Assembly: GCF_001663375.1 (NCBI RefSeq)
Contig: NZ_LCTF01000028.1
Location: 1-33,905, forward strand
Direction of reading: 5' to 3'
Source: Caldivirga sp. MU80
GTDB taxonomy: Archaea > Thermoproteota > Thermoprotei > Thermoproteales > Thermocladiaceae
Length of the DNA stretch: 33,905 bases
Part shown: piece by piece, positions 1 to 8,219 of the stretch
Position numbering within the stretch: position 1 is the stretch's first letter
Layout of the letters: every line of letters starts with the position of its first letter
Translations under genes and position numbers: made by a program
The notes under the pieces: generated by a model
Databases searched by the model: none
What the model was told of the DNA's origin: nothing
The model's input: only the letters and a program-made list of their open reading frames with translations

Positions 1-44
1 AAGTAGTATTGCTAGTGAAGAATCAATGCATCATTAGTTGACCC

Positions 45-142
45 TGGCGCCCCGGCCGGGATTTGAACCCGGGTCTCGGGCTCGACAGGCCCGCCTTAGG
101 GTGGATAACCCACTATCCTAGACCAGGCTGAACGACCGGGGC
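45..142 (-). tRNA. tRNA-Asp(GTC) with ~20-nt intron, CCA encoded
   Basis: Read on the minus strand, a cloverleaf is visible. The 7-bp acceptor stem is GCCCCGG/CCGGGGC (142-136 with 55-49), with discriminator G at 48 and an encoded CCA at 47-45. The D arm is GTTC/GGAT, the anticodon arm CGGGC-CTGTCGA-GCCCG (93-77) with anticodon GTC at 86-84, and the T arm CCGGG-TTCAAAT-CCCGG. Between the D stem (115-118) and the anticodon stem (93) there are 21 nt where one base (position 26) is expected. About 20 nt are therefore an intron, at 94-113 or 95-114. It carries the self-complementary GTGG/CCAC and pairs TAGG/CCTA with the upstream exon. The exact splice points cannot be fixed by eye. Removal leaves a normal 75-nt body. 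Confidence 0.9.
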
Positions 143-177
143 CTTAACGCCTACTTAGGCTGCTGTTTAATAAGCTT

Positions 178-681
178 TTAATCCTTAACCCTAATGTTGG
201 TTGGGACTTGGCTGCAGTTCTCCAGTATTGAGGTGAAGCCATCAATCATCCTCCAGTTCCTGAACCTAAACCTGCCGTAAATCATCTTGCCTGAGAGTAC
301 CAGCGGCAGCCAGTACCTGTCATCCTCCCACATTTGGTTGTAGGGTATGTCATCAATCTTAAACCAAATGGGCTCAGCCTCCTCAGATGGCCTTAACTCA
401 CCCTCGTATTGGTTAGCCACGTACACATGGACATAGTGGAACTCGACACCTTCATCATCGTAGTTCCAGAATTCAAGCAACCCGGTCCATCTGGGTTCAA
501 TGGGCTTAACCCCAACCTCCTCAACCGCCTCCCTAACAACAGCCGCCTGGGGGTCTTCACCAGGCTCAACCTTACCTCCAACGCCATTTATGTAACCTGC
601 CCCAAGCCCCCTCCTTTTCCTAATCAAAAGTACCTCACCATCCCTAACTATGTATAGCAGCACCTCAACGTAGACCCGCAT
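178..681 (-). CDS. Nudix hydrolase, MTH1/NUDT1-like (8-oxo-dGTP diphosphatase type)
   Basis: This 167-aa protein carries a complete Nudix box (Gx5Ex7REUxEExGU) at residues 36-58, with G36, E42, R50, E51, E54 and E55 visible. The segment GLGAGYINGVGGKV before the box, and a C-terminal stretch with DDIPYNQMW, DDRYW and a GRFRF-like strand, closely follow the layout of human MTH1. It is therefore probably a sanitising nucleoside triphosphate pyrophosphohydrolase, cytoplasmic and Mg-dependent. The length is typical of the subfamily. The exact substrate (8-oxo-dGTP, 2-oxo-dATP or another oxidised nucleotide) is inferred. The gene is divergent from the next gene, with a symmetric TATA-like sequence midway between the two starts. 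Confidence 0.9.
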   Translation of the reverse strand: MRVYVEVLLYIVRDGEVLLIRKRRGLGAGYINGVGGKVEPGEDPQAAVVREAVEEVGVKPIEPRWTGLLEFWNYDDEGVEFHYVHVYVANQYEGELRPSEEAEPIWFKIDDIPYNQMWEDDRYWLPLVLSGKMIYGRFRFRNWRMIDGFTSILENCSQVPTNIRVKD

Positions 682-703
682 TGCCTAAGCTGGTTACCGG
701 CCG

Positions 704-716
704 AATAAGGCTTATT
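704..716. promoter_or_regulatory. Symmetric TATA-like element shared by two divergent genes
   Basis: AATAAG-G-CTTATT is a perfect dyad centred on 710. That centre lies 29 nt from the minus-strand start (681) and 30 nt from the plus-strand start (740), the usual archaeal TATA-to-start distance for leaderless genes in both directions. A second dyad, CAGTT-T-AACTG (718-728), lies beside it and could be an operator. Confidence 0.5.
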
Positions 717-739
717 TCAGTTTAACTGAGTATTACTGG

Positions 740-1363
740 ATGGCTAACCTAATGGAGTTGGTTGAGGTCTTGGTTAACGGCATTGAGGTTAATGGGGTTA
801 GGGTTAGGGGCGTTATGCGTAATGGTAGGTTTAGGGAGGAGGTTAACGTTAACCTTTACCTAGGTGGCTCCAGGCTACTCAGCCTTAAGGTGTTTCTGGG
901 TAGGGGGCCTTACTACGGGCCCTGGGTTGAGGTCTTCAATGTTAATGAATCCGTATGGGGCCTCATGGACGAGCACTTGATTAACATGATAGCCAGGCAC
1001 CTGGGCCCTGGTAATGTGCTTTACGTGGAGTACTTAACGGACCGTGAGACTAGGGTTCAGCTGCAGAGGGGTTATCCACCATTCCTCTCTAGGTTAGGCT
1101 ACATCATGGTTAAGGCTGGCTTCACATGGCTAAAGGACTGGTACTACCCGGAGGGTTGGCTTGAGGGTGGGCCTAAGCTTGAGGGACAATTGCCCTTAAA
1201 TAATCTTGAGGCGGAGGTGCAGTGGGGTAAGGTTAGGAAGGGGGCTTGGGAATTCCTTAAGGGTAATAGTGGTGTTGACGAATATTGGGTTAAAGCGGTT
1301 GAGAGGGCTAGGGCCATTGTTGAGGGTCGGGTAGTGCCGATTCAATACGGTGGCGCCTATTAG
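740..1363 (+). CDS. Conserved hypothetical protein (possibly DUF1122-like)
   Basis: This 207-aa soluble protein has no signal peptide or membrane segment. It begins with short beta-rich repeats of Val/Asn/Gly and continues into an alpha/beta region containing GRGPYYGPWVEVFNV and, near residues 90-110, a VLYVEYLTDRET-like strand. The segment around 125-150 is aromatic-rich (FTWLKDWYYPEGW). The general look, with an acyltransferase-like YVEY strand followed by helices, recalls the archaeal DUF1122 family. I am not certain of that assignment and no catalytic residues are evident. Base and codon use match the neighbours and the start has a TATA-like element about 30 nt upstream, so the gene itself is convincing. 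Confidence 0.75.
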   Translation: MANLMELVEVLVNGIEVNGVRVRGVMRNGRFREEVNVNLYLGGSRLLSLKVFLGRGPYYGPWVEVFNVNESVWGLMDEHLINMIARHLGPGNVLYVEYLTDRETRVQLQRGYPPFLSRLGYIMVKAGFTWLKDWYYPEGWLEGGPKLEGQLPLNNLEAEVQWGKVRKGAWEFLKGNSGVDEYWVKAVERARAIVEGRVVPIQYGGAY

Positions 1364-1417
1364 GTGGTTTTTGAATAGGCGCAGTTCCATTACTTAATGA
1401 TCAATTGAGTATACTTG

Positions 1418-4402
1418 TTACTGGGTTAAACGCCCTATACTTATCTTAACCCTCTTATCCTCAATGTCCCAATCCATCGTTAATAGTGGCTTACCCACCT
1501 CACTAAAGGTCACCAATCCCCTGGTTTCACGTTCAATGAAATCCCTCATCCTCTCCACAGCCTTCTTAACCTCATCATCACCCGTAATGTAAACCATAAT
1601 CCTCTCCTCAAGGTCAAGGTTAGCCTTACTCCTCATCACCTGAACCCTCCTAACCACCTCCCTGGCCATGGCCTCGTAGTACAGGTTCTCGTTAATGACC
1701 TTGTTTAGGCATACGTCAACTAATACCCCCTCGGCTTTAACATGGTTGTCATCACACTTGAGTTCACTGGTTACATTAATCTGCTTAACATTGGATAGGT
1801 AGGATAACTGGTCAATGAGACTGTTCACCAGGCTGGCGGCTTCGGGATCCTTAACCCTAACCTGCATGTCACTCAACGGCCACCTGAGCTTAATGCCGAG
1901 GTTATTCCTAATGGCTGCTGATAGGGACACGGCTTCAAATACTGCGTCATAAGCCTTCTCAAGCTTCTCATTCACTAGGTCGCGCCTAACCTCTGGTATT
2001 GGGGCTAGGTGAACGCTCTCCTCCCCACCCCTAACGAAGGCTTTGTATAGGTATTCGGTTATGAATGGGACGAAGACTGAGCCTATTATTAATGTGCCCT
2101 TCAGGACGTTGTAAAGCACGGTGTAGGCGGTGACCTTATCCTCATCACCACCTTCAACCCAGACCCTACGCCTGATTAGCCTAATGTAGCCGTGGCTTAT
2201 ATCATCGACGACCAGGTTAATCCACTCCCTAGCTGCCTCATGAATCCTAAACTCATCAAGGTACTGCGTAATCCTAGTGAGCCTACTGAAGTACCTGGAA
2301 AGCATCCACCTATCCTCGCTCCTAGCCCTGGGTAGAACCTCATCGATGCTGTGCCTCGTTGGATCATAGTTATCAAGCCTCATGTACATGTCAGCGAACC
2401 TAACGCTGTTCCAAAGCACAGTCAGTATGTTCCTATAACCCGTGAATTCATCTGGGTTAACCGGTAGGGTCTCCCAGGGCGCGGCCTTGGAGGCTAGGTA
2501 AAGCCTAGTAACGTCAGCTCCAAACCTACTGAAGAGGTCCCTGGCCCAAATGACGTTACCCTTGGACTTGCTCATCTTCTGCCCGAACTTATCTACGACA
2601 TGGCCTGTTATCAGTATTGACTTGTATGGTGCCTTACCCATCCAGGCCACTGAGGTGGCTAGTAGGCTGTAGAACCAGCCCCTGGTCTGGTCAACGGCCT
2701 CAGTAACCCAGTCAAATGGGTATAACCTGCCCCAGAGCTCCCTATTCCTCAACCCATCCACCCCAGCTATCCACGCGACACCACTGTCGAGCCAAACGTC
2801 GCAGACGAAGGGCTCCCTAACCCACTCATTGCAGTCGGGGGTCCTTAACTTAACCATGTCTATCCAGGGCCTGTGCACCAGCTTCTCATCGGGCACATTA
2901 GGCAGTTCTATGGCTAATTTCTTCAACTCCTCTATTGAGCCTACGACCAGTACCTTACCTGGGTCATCCCTGCACCTCCACACTGGTAGTGGGGTTCCCC
3001 AAACCCTACTCCTTGAGATAACCCAATCCTTAATGTTGGCGACCCAGTCGTCGAACCTGTTCCTAAGGCTCTGCGGCGTTATCTTAACCTTAGACAGCTC
3101 CTCAACCATCTTACCCCTAAGCGTCGATATCCTAATGAACCACTGCCTATCAGTCCTATATATGAGTGGTGTGCCGCACCTCCAGCAATGTGGGTACCTG
3201 TGAATCACTTTACCGTGGTGCGCCAGCAACCCCTTACGCCTAAGCTCCTCAATAACCCTTTGACTCACGTCAAGCCAATACATGCCATTGAAGACACCAC
3301 CATTGTTGTTAAAGACCCCATTAATCTCAACACTGTTAGTCACTGGTAGGTTACGCCTCTTAGCCGCCTCAAAGTCCTCCGGGCCGTGGGCTGGGGCTAT
3401 GTGGACCAGTCCACTACCCTCCTCAAGGGTTACGAACTGCTCGGCTATCACGTAATGGGCGTTACCGTGGCTTTTATGCACGGGTACTTCGTTTAGGAAC
3501 ACGTGAATGTACCTAACCCCCTCAAGCTCTCTCCCCTTAACCCTCCTAACCACCTCGTAATCCTTAACCCCAATTAAACCCAGGACACCTTGCATTAGCT
3601 TCTCGGCAAGCCACCAGTTCTCAACCTTACCGTTAACCTTAACTCTGACAAGCACGTAATCTGCATCTGGGTTAACGGCCACAGCCTCATTATCCACCAG
3701 GGTCCATGGGGTCGTCGTCCAAATGACCAGGTATGTGCCCTCAGCCCCCTCCACAGGGAATTTGACGAATATTGATGGGTCCTCCCTATCCTCGTAACCC
3801 TGGTCCACCTCGGCATCGCTAAGCGCCGTCTCGCACCTGGGGCAGAAGGGCAGCACCCTGTAATCCTCAGTCAACAGCCCCTTCTCGTGTACACTCTTTA
3901 TGAAGGCCCAGACGTGCTCAATATAATGGGGCCTCCTGGTCTCATAGGCGTTGTCGACGTCGAGCCAAAGGCCAAGTCTCCTTGTCCCATCCTCAACCCA
4001 ATACCTAAGGTAATAGTCAACCAGTGAATTGCACTCCTCAGAGAACCTCTCAGCCCCAATCCTCTCAAATATGTCCTTCTTAACCTTAACCCCAAGCTTC
4101 CTCTCAACCTCAATCTCAACGGGCAGACCCTGCTCATCCCAACCAGCCTGAACCCAGAGGGAGTAACCCTTAAGCCTCTGGTACCTTAACACAATGTCCT
4201 TGTAGGTCCTACCCCTAACGTGCCCAACGTGGGGGAAGCCGTTGGTGGTTGGTGGACCCTCAAGGAATGCGAAAAGCCCCTTATCACCGTTGAAACGCCT
4301 CCACTTCTCTGGTATCCCCCGCTCACTCCAGAATCTCAACACCACCTCCTCAACCTTCAATGGATCGTACCTTGGACCTAACTGGAAATCAATAGTAGAC
4401 AC
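1418..4402 (-). CDS. ileS: Isoleucyl-tRNA synthetase
   Basis: Class Ia synthetase that charges tRNA-Ile, 994 aa from the proposed GTG start. Visible features in order: the HIGH signature as HVGH at residues 58-61; the CP1 editing domain with TTTPWTL and the HIAPAHGPED motif; metal-binding CPRC and CWRC pairs; the KMSKS loop exactly as KMSKS at 609-613; and a C-terminal anticodon-binding region with WVEGGDEDK and LKGTLIIGSVFVPF. The frame stays open upstream to an ATG at 4480. However, a TATA-like AAAGTTTAAAAG lies about 28 nt upstream of a GTG at 4402, and the extra 26 residues do not look like the family, so I chose 4402. It is transcribed apart from the solute-binding protein gene ending 56 nt upstream. 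Confidence 0.96.
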   Translation of the reverse strand: MSTIDFQLGPRYDPLKVEEVVLRFWSERGIPEKWRRFNGDKGLFAFLEGPPTTNGFPHVGHVRGRTYKDIVLRYQRLKGYSLWVQAGWDEQGLPVEIEVERKLGVKVKKDIFERIGAERFSEECNSLVDYYLRYWVEDGTRRLGLWLDVDNAYETRRPHYIEHVWAFIKSVHEKGLLTEDYRVLPFCPRCETALSDAEVDQGYEDREDPSIFVKFPVEGAEGTYLVIWTTTPWTLVDNEAVAVNPDADYVLVRVKVNGKVENWWLAEKLMQGVLGLIGVKDYEVVRRVKGRELEGVRYIHVFLNEVPVHKSHGNAHYVIAEQFVTLEEGSGLVHIAPAHGPEDFEAAKRRNLPVTNSVEINGVFNNNGGVFNGMYWLDVSQRVIEELRRKGLLAHHGKVIHRYPHCWRCGTPLIYRTDRQWFIRISTLRGKMVEELSKVKITPQSLRNRFDDWVANIKDWVISRSRVWGTPLPVWRCRDDPGKVLVVGSIEELKKLAIELPNVPDEKLVHRPWIDMVKLRTPDCNEWVREPFVCDVWLDSGVAWIAGVDGLRNRELWGRLYPFDWVTEAVDQTRGWFYSLLATSVAWMGKAPYKSILITGHVVDKFGQKMSKSKGNVIWARDLFSRFGADVTRLYLASKAAPWETLPVNPDEFTGYRNILTVLWNSVRFADMYMRLDNYDPTRHSIDEVLPRARSEDRWMLSRYFSRLTRITQYLDEFRIHEAAREWINLVVDDISHGYIRLIRRRVWVEGGDEDKVTAYTVLYNVLKGTLIIGSVFVPFITEYLYKAFVRGGEESVHLAPIPEVRRDLVNEKLEKAYDAVFEAVSLSAAIRNNLGIKLRWPLSDMQVRVKDPEAASLVNSLIDQLSYLSNVKQINVTSELKCDDNHVKAEGVLVDVCLNKVINENLYYEAMAREVVRRVQVMRSKANLDLEERIMVYITGDDEVKKAVERMRDFIERETRGLVTFSEVGKPLLTMDWDIEDKRVKISIGRLTQ

Positions 4403-4428
4403 CCTAAAGGAGCCCGCTAAGACCAAGG

Positions 4429-4438
4429 CTTTTAAACT
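4429..4438 (-). promoter_or_regulatory. TATA-like box for ileS
   Basis: On the minus strand this reads AGTTTAAAAG, about 28 nt before the GTG at 4402. It would give a leaderless ileS transcript and argues against the upstream ATG at 4480. Confidence 0.5.
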
Positions 4439-4458
4439 TTGAGCAATACCTAGGATCA

Positions 4459-6846
4459 TTAACCACCGGATATCCACCAAGGTGAATATTGCTGCAGCCT
4501 ACAGGTCCTTGGGTTAATCCAGGGTGGCAGATAGTTAGCGAAGGGGATGCAGTCGTAGCCTAAGTAACTTAACCCGATCCTACTGGCATTAACCCACCCG
4601 CTGTAGGTTATTTTCTCAAATGTTAACAAGGATTCGCTGAAATTCCCCAAATAGCCCATGCCACGTTCCTGTAGGTTTACTAGCTGGGTTGATAAGTAGC
4701 TGTATGAGTCTGGAAATAATCCACCATGGCTTAGGCTTACAGCAAAGTCGTAACTGGGTATGTTCACTAAGTCCTTGCAGATGTACTGCTGCGTGGGGTA
4801 TGCGTAGACGCTTGTTGAGTTAAACCAAGTTAAGCAACCGCCTGCGCTGCTCCATGCAAGTTCACCCTTGTATGAGGACCAAAATTCAGCAAACTCCCTA
4901 CTTAACCTAGTGGTGGCATTGCCATGAATTGGCACGGCCACGGACTCCGCAGAAAGTACATAAACACCCCCAGTACCTGGGAAGGGCTCAAACATTACAT
5001 TAATGTTAGTGTTATTCAGGTACTGCGGCGCCGCTGGGTATATCATTACTCCCTGCGTTAATGCGTAGTCAATGAGTTCACTGCCGCTAACCTGAAAGAC
5101 CGCCGCACCCTGAAGGAGCATTGCTGCAGCCTCAGCCCAGTTCATGCTTTGCCAGCCTGGGCAATCATACTTAGTTATCAGTAGGTAGTAATTATTTGTC
5201 TCATTAATAAGGTTCATTACTGTGGAATTGCTGGGGTCAAGCACACCGTACATCAGTTCGTTCATTAACCTAGACGCCCAAGCGGGCCCATACTTCTCAC
5301 TGGCTAGGCTTAGAAATATGGACTGCCAAAGGTCAACCTGGTCCTGCCCATAGTCAGCACCGGGTATTACCCATATGCACGTGAAGCCATAGTTGGCTAG
5401 CATCTGTGTATCATTAATTAACTGGGTAATGGTCCCTGGGATGGGTAAGCCATACTCCCTAAGGAGATTAACATTAATGAACAATAAACCACCCCTATAC
5501 ACAGTGATTGGTAGGGCCAACATTGTGGTATTAAACGTGTTAGCAAGCATTACGTTACTAACACCCCCATTGATGACCATGGCTGAGCCAGCAACGTTAC
5601 TAAGAGTTGGTGTGAAGTTTAGTAGTGCTGCACCTAGGAGTGGTAAGGCTAGTAAGGACGGCCCACCATTAACCTGCATAACATTAGGCAGTTCCCTCAC
5701 CCTAGCCTTAGTTAGGATGTAGGTTTCATTGGGCATTGTACCAATGGTAGGCATTATCGAGTATGATATGTAATTGCCTGTGTGTAGAGTATAATTAACT
5801 ATAAGTGATATTACGCCTTGAATATTCCAGCCACCCCAGAATGTAACATTTATAATATTACCAGGTGGCTTTATCAACCTGGGTTTCGGTGCTTCAGCGA
5901 ATTGACTCAGCACCCTAATCATTAGTGGATTATCAACAATACCGAAGGGTGGGCCATTCCACGCCCATATGCCTACGTAGGTTGGGTGAACCTTACTAAT
6001 GTACTGCTTAAGTATCTGAGATTCATAGATTGCCGGTGCCGTGCAGTTCCTAGGCCCAATGTAGGGGTTTTGAGAGGCTTGGATATAGGCGTACTGATCG
6101 CAAACCCTTAATCCAAGTTCACCCATTAATAGACTGCCATTATAGCCATTCCTCTCCAAGTAGATTAAATCACTTATCACGTAGGATGGGACAATAACGG
6201 TTCCATTGACGTAATAGTAATCATAGTTGTCACGACCAACAATGGTTAAATTAGCCTCCTTAGCTAGAATCAAAACATCAGTAATGTTATCACCATCGGC
6301 ATAGTAGAAGAATCCGGCTTCAGGGAACAGGGCCTTTAGCTCCCTATATATGTTAACCATTGTTGATCTACACACCGGGTTCTCAACGCATGTCCTCTCC
6401 TCGCTGAAGCCTATGTAAAGCCCCCTACCACCTGGATCAATGTTCATTAAGTCCTGTATTATGTACGTAGGTACGTTAATGTAATTAAGAAGTCCCCTCC
6501 ACTCAGTAGGTAACTCACACATCAAATTAATGAATACTGTCTTATTCTCGCTTAGATACATTTGAATTAGCCTCATCTGTTGGCTGACCAACGCCACTGA
6601 GGCTCCTGGGTTATCGCACTGATACCAAACAACCACGCCTGGTATAGCCCATTGCGGCAGAGTGTAATTACTTGTTCCACCAAATGGCGTAACCCATAGT
6701 ATTATCATGGTCTTATTGGGAACCGCGGGTAAAGCCGTAGTTTTAGTCGCCGGCTTCAATGTTAGTACAATCGCAATGGCTAGGATTACAAGGGTAAGTA
6801 GCACAATGGCAAGCGCCTTTACCGGTAGTTTCGCCATTAAATTCAC
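4459..6846 (-). CDS. Membrane-anchored two-domain protein: unknown barrel-like domain + family 1 solute-binding domain
   Basis: This 795-aa protein has an uncleaved-looking N-terminal hydrophobic anchor at about residues 10-31 (ALAIVLLTLVILAIAIVL) and no lipobox Cys. Residues ~45-330 form a first domain with many Cys and aromatic residues, including MIILWVTPFGG near its start, FFYYADGDN, and YVGIWAWNGPPFG near its end. This pattern suggests a glycosidase-like TIM barrel. Residues ~335-795 resemble an extracellular sugar-binding protein of ABC family 1: a WGGW start, internal GGLLFINVNLLREYGLPIPGT, and a LLQGAAVFQVSGSELI segment. Such proteins normally have only this domain at about 400-450 aa, so the length points to a fusion. 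The start overlaps the GH12 gene by 4 nt (ATGA), so the two are almost certainly co-transcribed. Sugar binding is inferred and the function of the first domain is not known to me. Confidence 0.8.
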   Translation of the reverse strand: MNLMAKLPVKALAIVLLTLVILAIAIVLTLKPATKTTALPAVPNKTMIILWVTPFGGTSNYTLPQWAIPGVVVWYQCDNPGASVALVSQQMRLIQMYLSENKTVFINLMCELPTEWRGLLNYINVPTYIIQDLMNIDPGGRGLYIGFSEERTCVENPVCRSTMVNIYRELKALFPEAGFFYYADGDNITDVLILAKEANLTIVGRDNYDYYYVNGTVIVPSYVISDLIYLERNGYNGSLLMGELGLRVCDQYAYIQASQNPYIGPRNCTAPAIYESQILKQYISKVHPTYVGIWAWNGPPFGIVDNPLMIRVLSQFAEAPKPRLIKPPGNIINVTFWGGWNIQGVISLIVNYTLHTGNYISYSIMPTIGTMPNETYILTKARVRELPNVMQVNGGPSLLALPLLGAALLNFTPTLSNVAGSAMVINGGVSNVMLANTFNTTMLALPITVYRGGLLFINVNLLREYGLPIPGTITQLINDTQMLANYGFTCIWVIPGADYGQDQVDLWQSIFLSLASEKYGPAWASRLMNELMYGVLDPSNSTVMNLINETNNYYLLITKYDCPGWQSMNWAEAAAMLLQGAAVFQVSGSELIDYALTQGVMIYPAAPQYLNNTNINVMFEPFPGTGGVYVLSAESVAVPIHGNATTRLSREFAEFWSSYKGELAWSSAGGCLTWFNSTSVYAYPTQQYICKDLVNIPSYDFAVSLSHGGLFPDSYSYLSTQLVNLQERGMGYLGNFSESLLTFEKITYSGWVNASRIGLSYLGYDCIPFANYLPPWINPRTCRLQQYSPWWISGG

Positions 6847-8114
6847 CGTCTCGCAAGTATAAGCACCAATGCGGCAACCACAATAATAACCAGTATTACT
6901 AGGGCTATTAGCAGTTGCATTGGGGCCTGCTGCCTTATGATAGTCGTGGTGCTTATTGATGTTACTGTACTGGTGGTGGTTACCGTACTGGTCACGGTTG
7001 AGGTCGTCGTTGTTTCTGTTGTTGATGTCACGGTTACCGTGGTAGTGGTCACCTTCTCGTTGATGGGCAGTCCCCTGAGAAAGTCAATGTTATATACGTA
7101 GCCAGCGGCCCCACTTGATAATCTGTCCCCGAATTCCATGCCCAGTTCAATATCAACCATGGTTAAATTCTCTAGGTATGTGACATTCTTTACCGGTATT
7201 GAGCTTAAGCCGGTTGCGCATTCCTTTAACGGGACAAATTGAAGTATCGTGTTTAGGAATGGTGCAAGTTGAAATTCAACAGTTGCCGACCTCCAGCCAC
7301 CAGCCTCGGTGGTGTTACCAATGTCCTGTGGAACCACAGCCACGTATGTCCATGGGAAGTTGCATGATACTAAGACGGCGAAGGTCACGTTCCTGTAGAC
7401 TCCATCGACGATTATCGGTATTTCAGTGGTTCCAACCTCAGCCCAGGTAATGTTAGTATTGTTGAAGAAGAGCCAAATCATGAGTTCAAGGTCAGGTTTA
7501 GTTATTGCCCCAACCTCATGGGGATTGTAAAGCATCCATATGTCAAACGCGAAATCAACAGGAAACGTAGCTGGTGAATAGGCCACTGAGTACGTCACCC
7601 TAATCCAACTATACCCCCCACCCCCAGATTTAAGTAGATCAATTACCCTGCTAGGTAGCGTCAGGTTGCTCCGGTAAATGTTGTATACTGGGTAACCGTC
7701 CCATGGCTTATAACCATCAACAACAGCCTCTGGGTATGACCAGACCGCCGCTGAGGGTACCACATTAGTGAAGTTGCCGTAGTAGCAAACAGTACCAGTT
7801 AATGGGTTAAAGGCTAAGTAAGATATCCCATTATAGGACTTAATACCGTATAGATTATTCTCTATCCTATAGGCTAAACCCGACGAGGTGGTCACCATTT
7901 TTGTTACGTACGTTTGACTGGGGCCATACATTACTATTGTCTCGTTAAACTGGGGGGTATGACACAGCTCCTCCACGGCGCTCATGGTTGTGGGAAACCC
8001 TTGATCACCCTCAGCGTGAACGACAAGGAGGAGTAGCGGTAGTATTAAGAATACGATAAGTAATGTCTCGAGGCGCCTGTGTCTCACGTTTTTAATACCT
8101 AAGTATTTACTCAT
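6843..8114 (-). CDS. GH12-type endo-beta-1,4-glucanase, surface-anchored
   Basis: This 423-aa predicted extracellular cellulase starts with a basic n-region and a hydrophobic signal at about 17-33 ending in VVHAEG. Residues ~55-350 carry glycoside hydrolase family 12 signatures: YPEAVVDGYKPW at 128-138, FDIWMLY near 190-196, DLELMIWLFF at 208-217 with the likely nucleophile E210, and DIELGMEFGD at 321-330, where E323 or E327 would be the acid/base. Archaeal GH12 enzymes from Sulfolobus and Pyrococcus share these motifs. Residues ~355-395 are a Thr/Ser/Val stalk, followed by a C-terminal membrane helix (LLIALVILVIIVVAALVLIL) and an Arg tail, so the enzyme should sit on the outer face of the cell. 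It is the first gene of an operon with the two-domain solute-binding protein. Confidence 0.88.
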   Translation of the reverse strand: MSKYLGIKNVRHRRLETLLIVFLILPLLLLVVHAEGDQGFPTTMSAVEELCHTPQFNETIVMYGPSQTYVTKMVTTSSGLAYRIENNLYGIKSYNGISYLAFNPLTGTVCYYGNFTNVVPSAAVWSYPEAVVDGYKPWDGYPVYNIYRSNLTLPSRVIDLLKSGGGGYSWIRVTYSVAYSPATFPVDFAFDIWMLYNPHEVGAITKPDLELMIWLFFNNTNITWAEVGTTEIPIIVDGVYRNVTFAVLVSCNFPWTYVAVVPQDIGNTTEAGGWRSATVEFQLAPFLNTILQFVPLKECATGLSSIPVKNVTYLENLTMVDIELGMEFGDRLSSGAAGYVYNIDFLRGLPINEKVTTTTVTVTSTTETTTTSTVTSTVTTTSTVTSISTTTIIRQQAPMQLLIALVILVIIVVAALVLILARR

Positions 8115-8139
8115 ATGTACTACTGCGGTAATACTAAGG

Positions 8140-8149
8140 ATTATTAAGC
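8140..8149 (-). promoter_or_regulatory. TATA-like box for the GH12 operon
   Basis: GCTTAATAAT on the minus strand, about 30 nt upstream of the GH12 ATG. It lies in the 105-nt gap to the divergent permease operon, so both operons could answer to one regulator. Confidence 0.4.
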
Positions 8150-8188
8150 ATTGCGTTAAGGAGTAAACTAATGCATCTCTGAGAAAAA

Positions 8189-8198
8189 CTTATAAAGT
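8189..8198 (+). promoter_or_regulatory. TATA box for the permease operon
   Basis: CTTATAAAGT, with its centre about 27 nt upstream of the ATG at 8220. The purine-rich GAGAAAAA just before it is a plausible BRE. Confidence 0.6.
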
Positions 8199-8219
8199 AT
8201 AATCCATTATATGTGAAGT

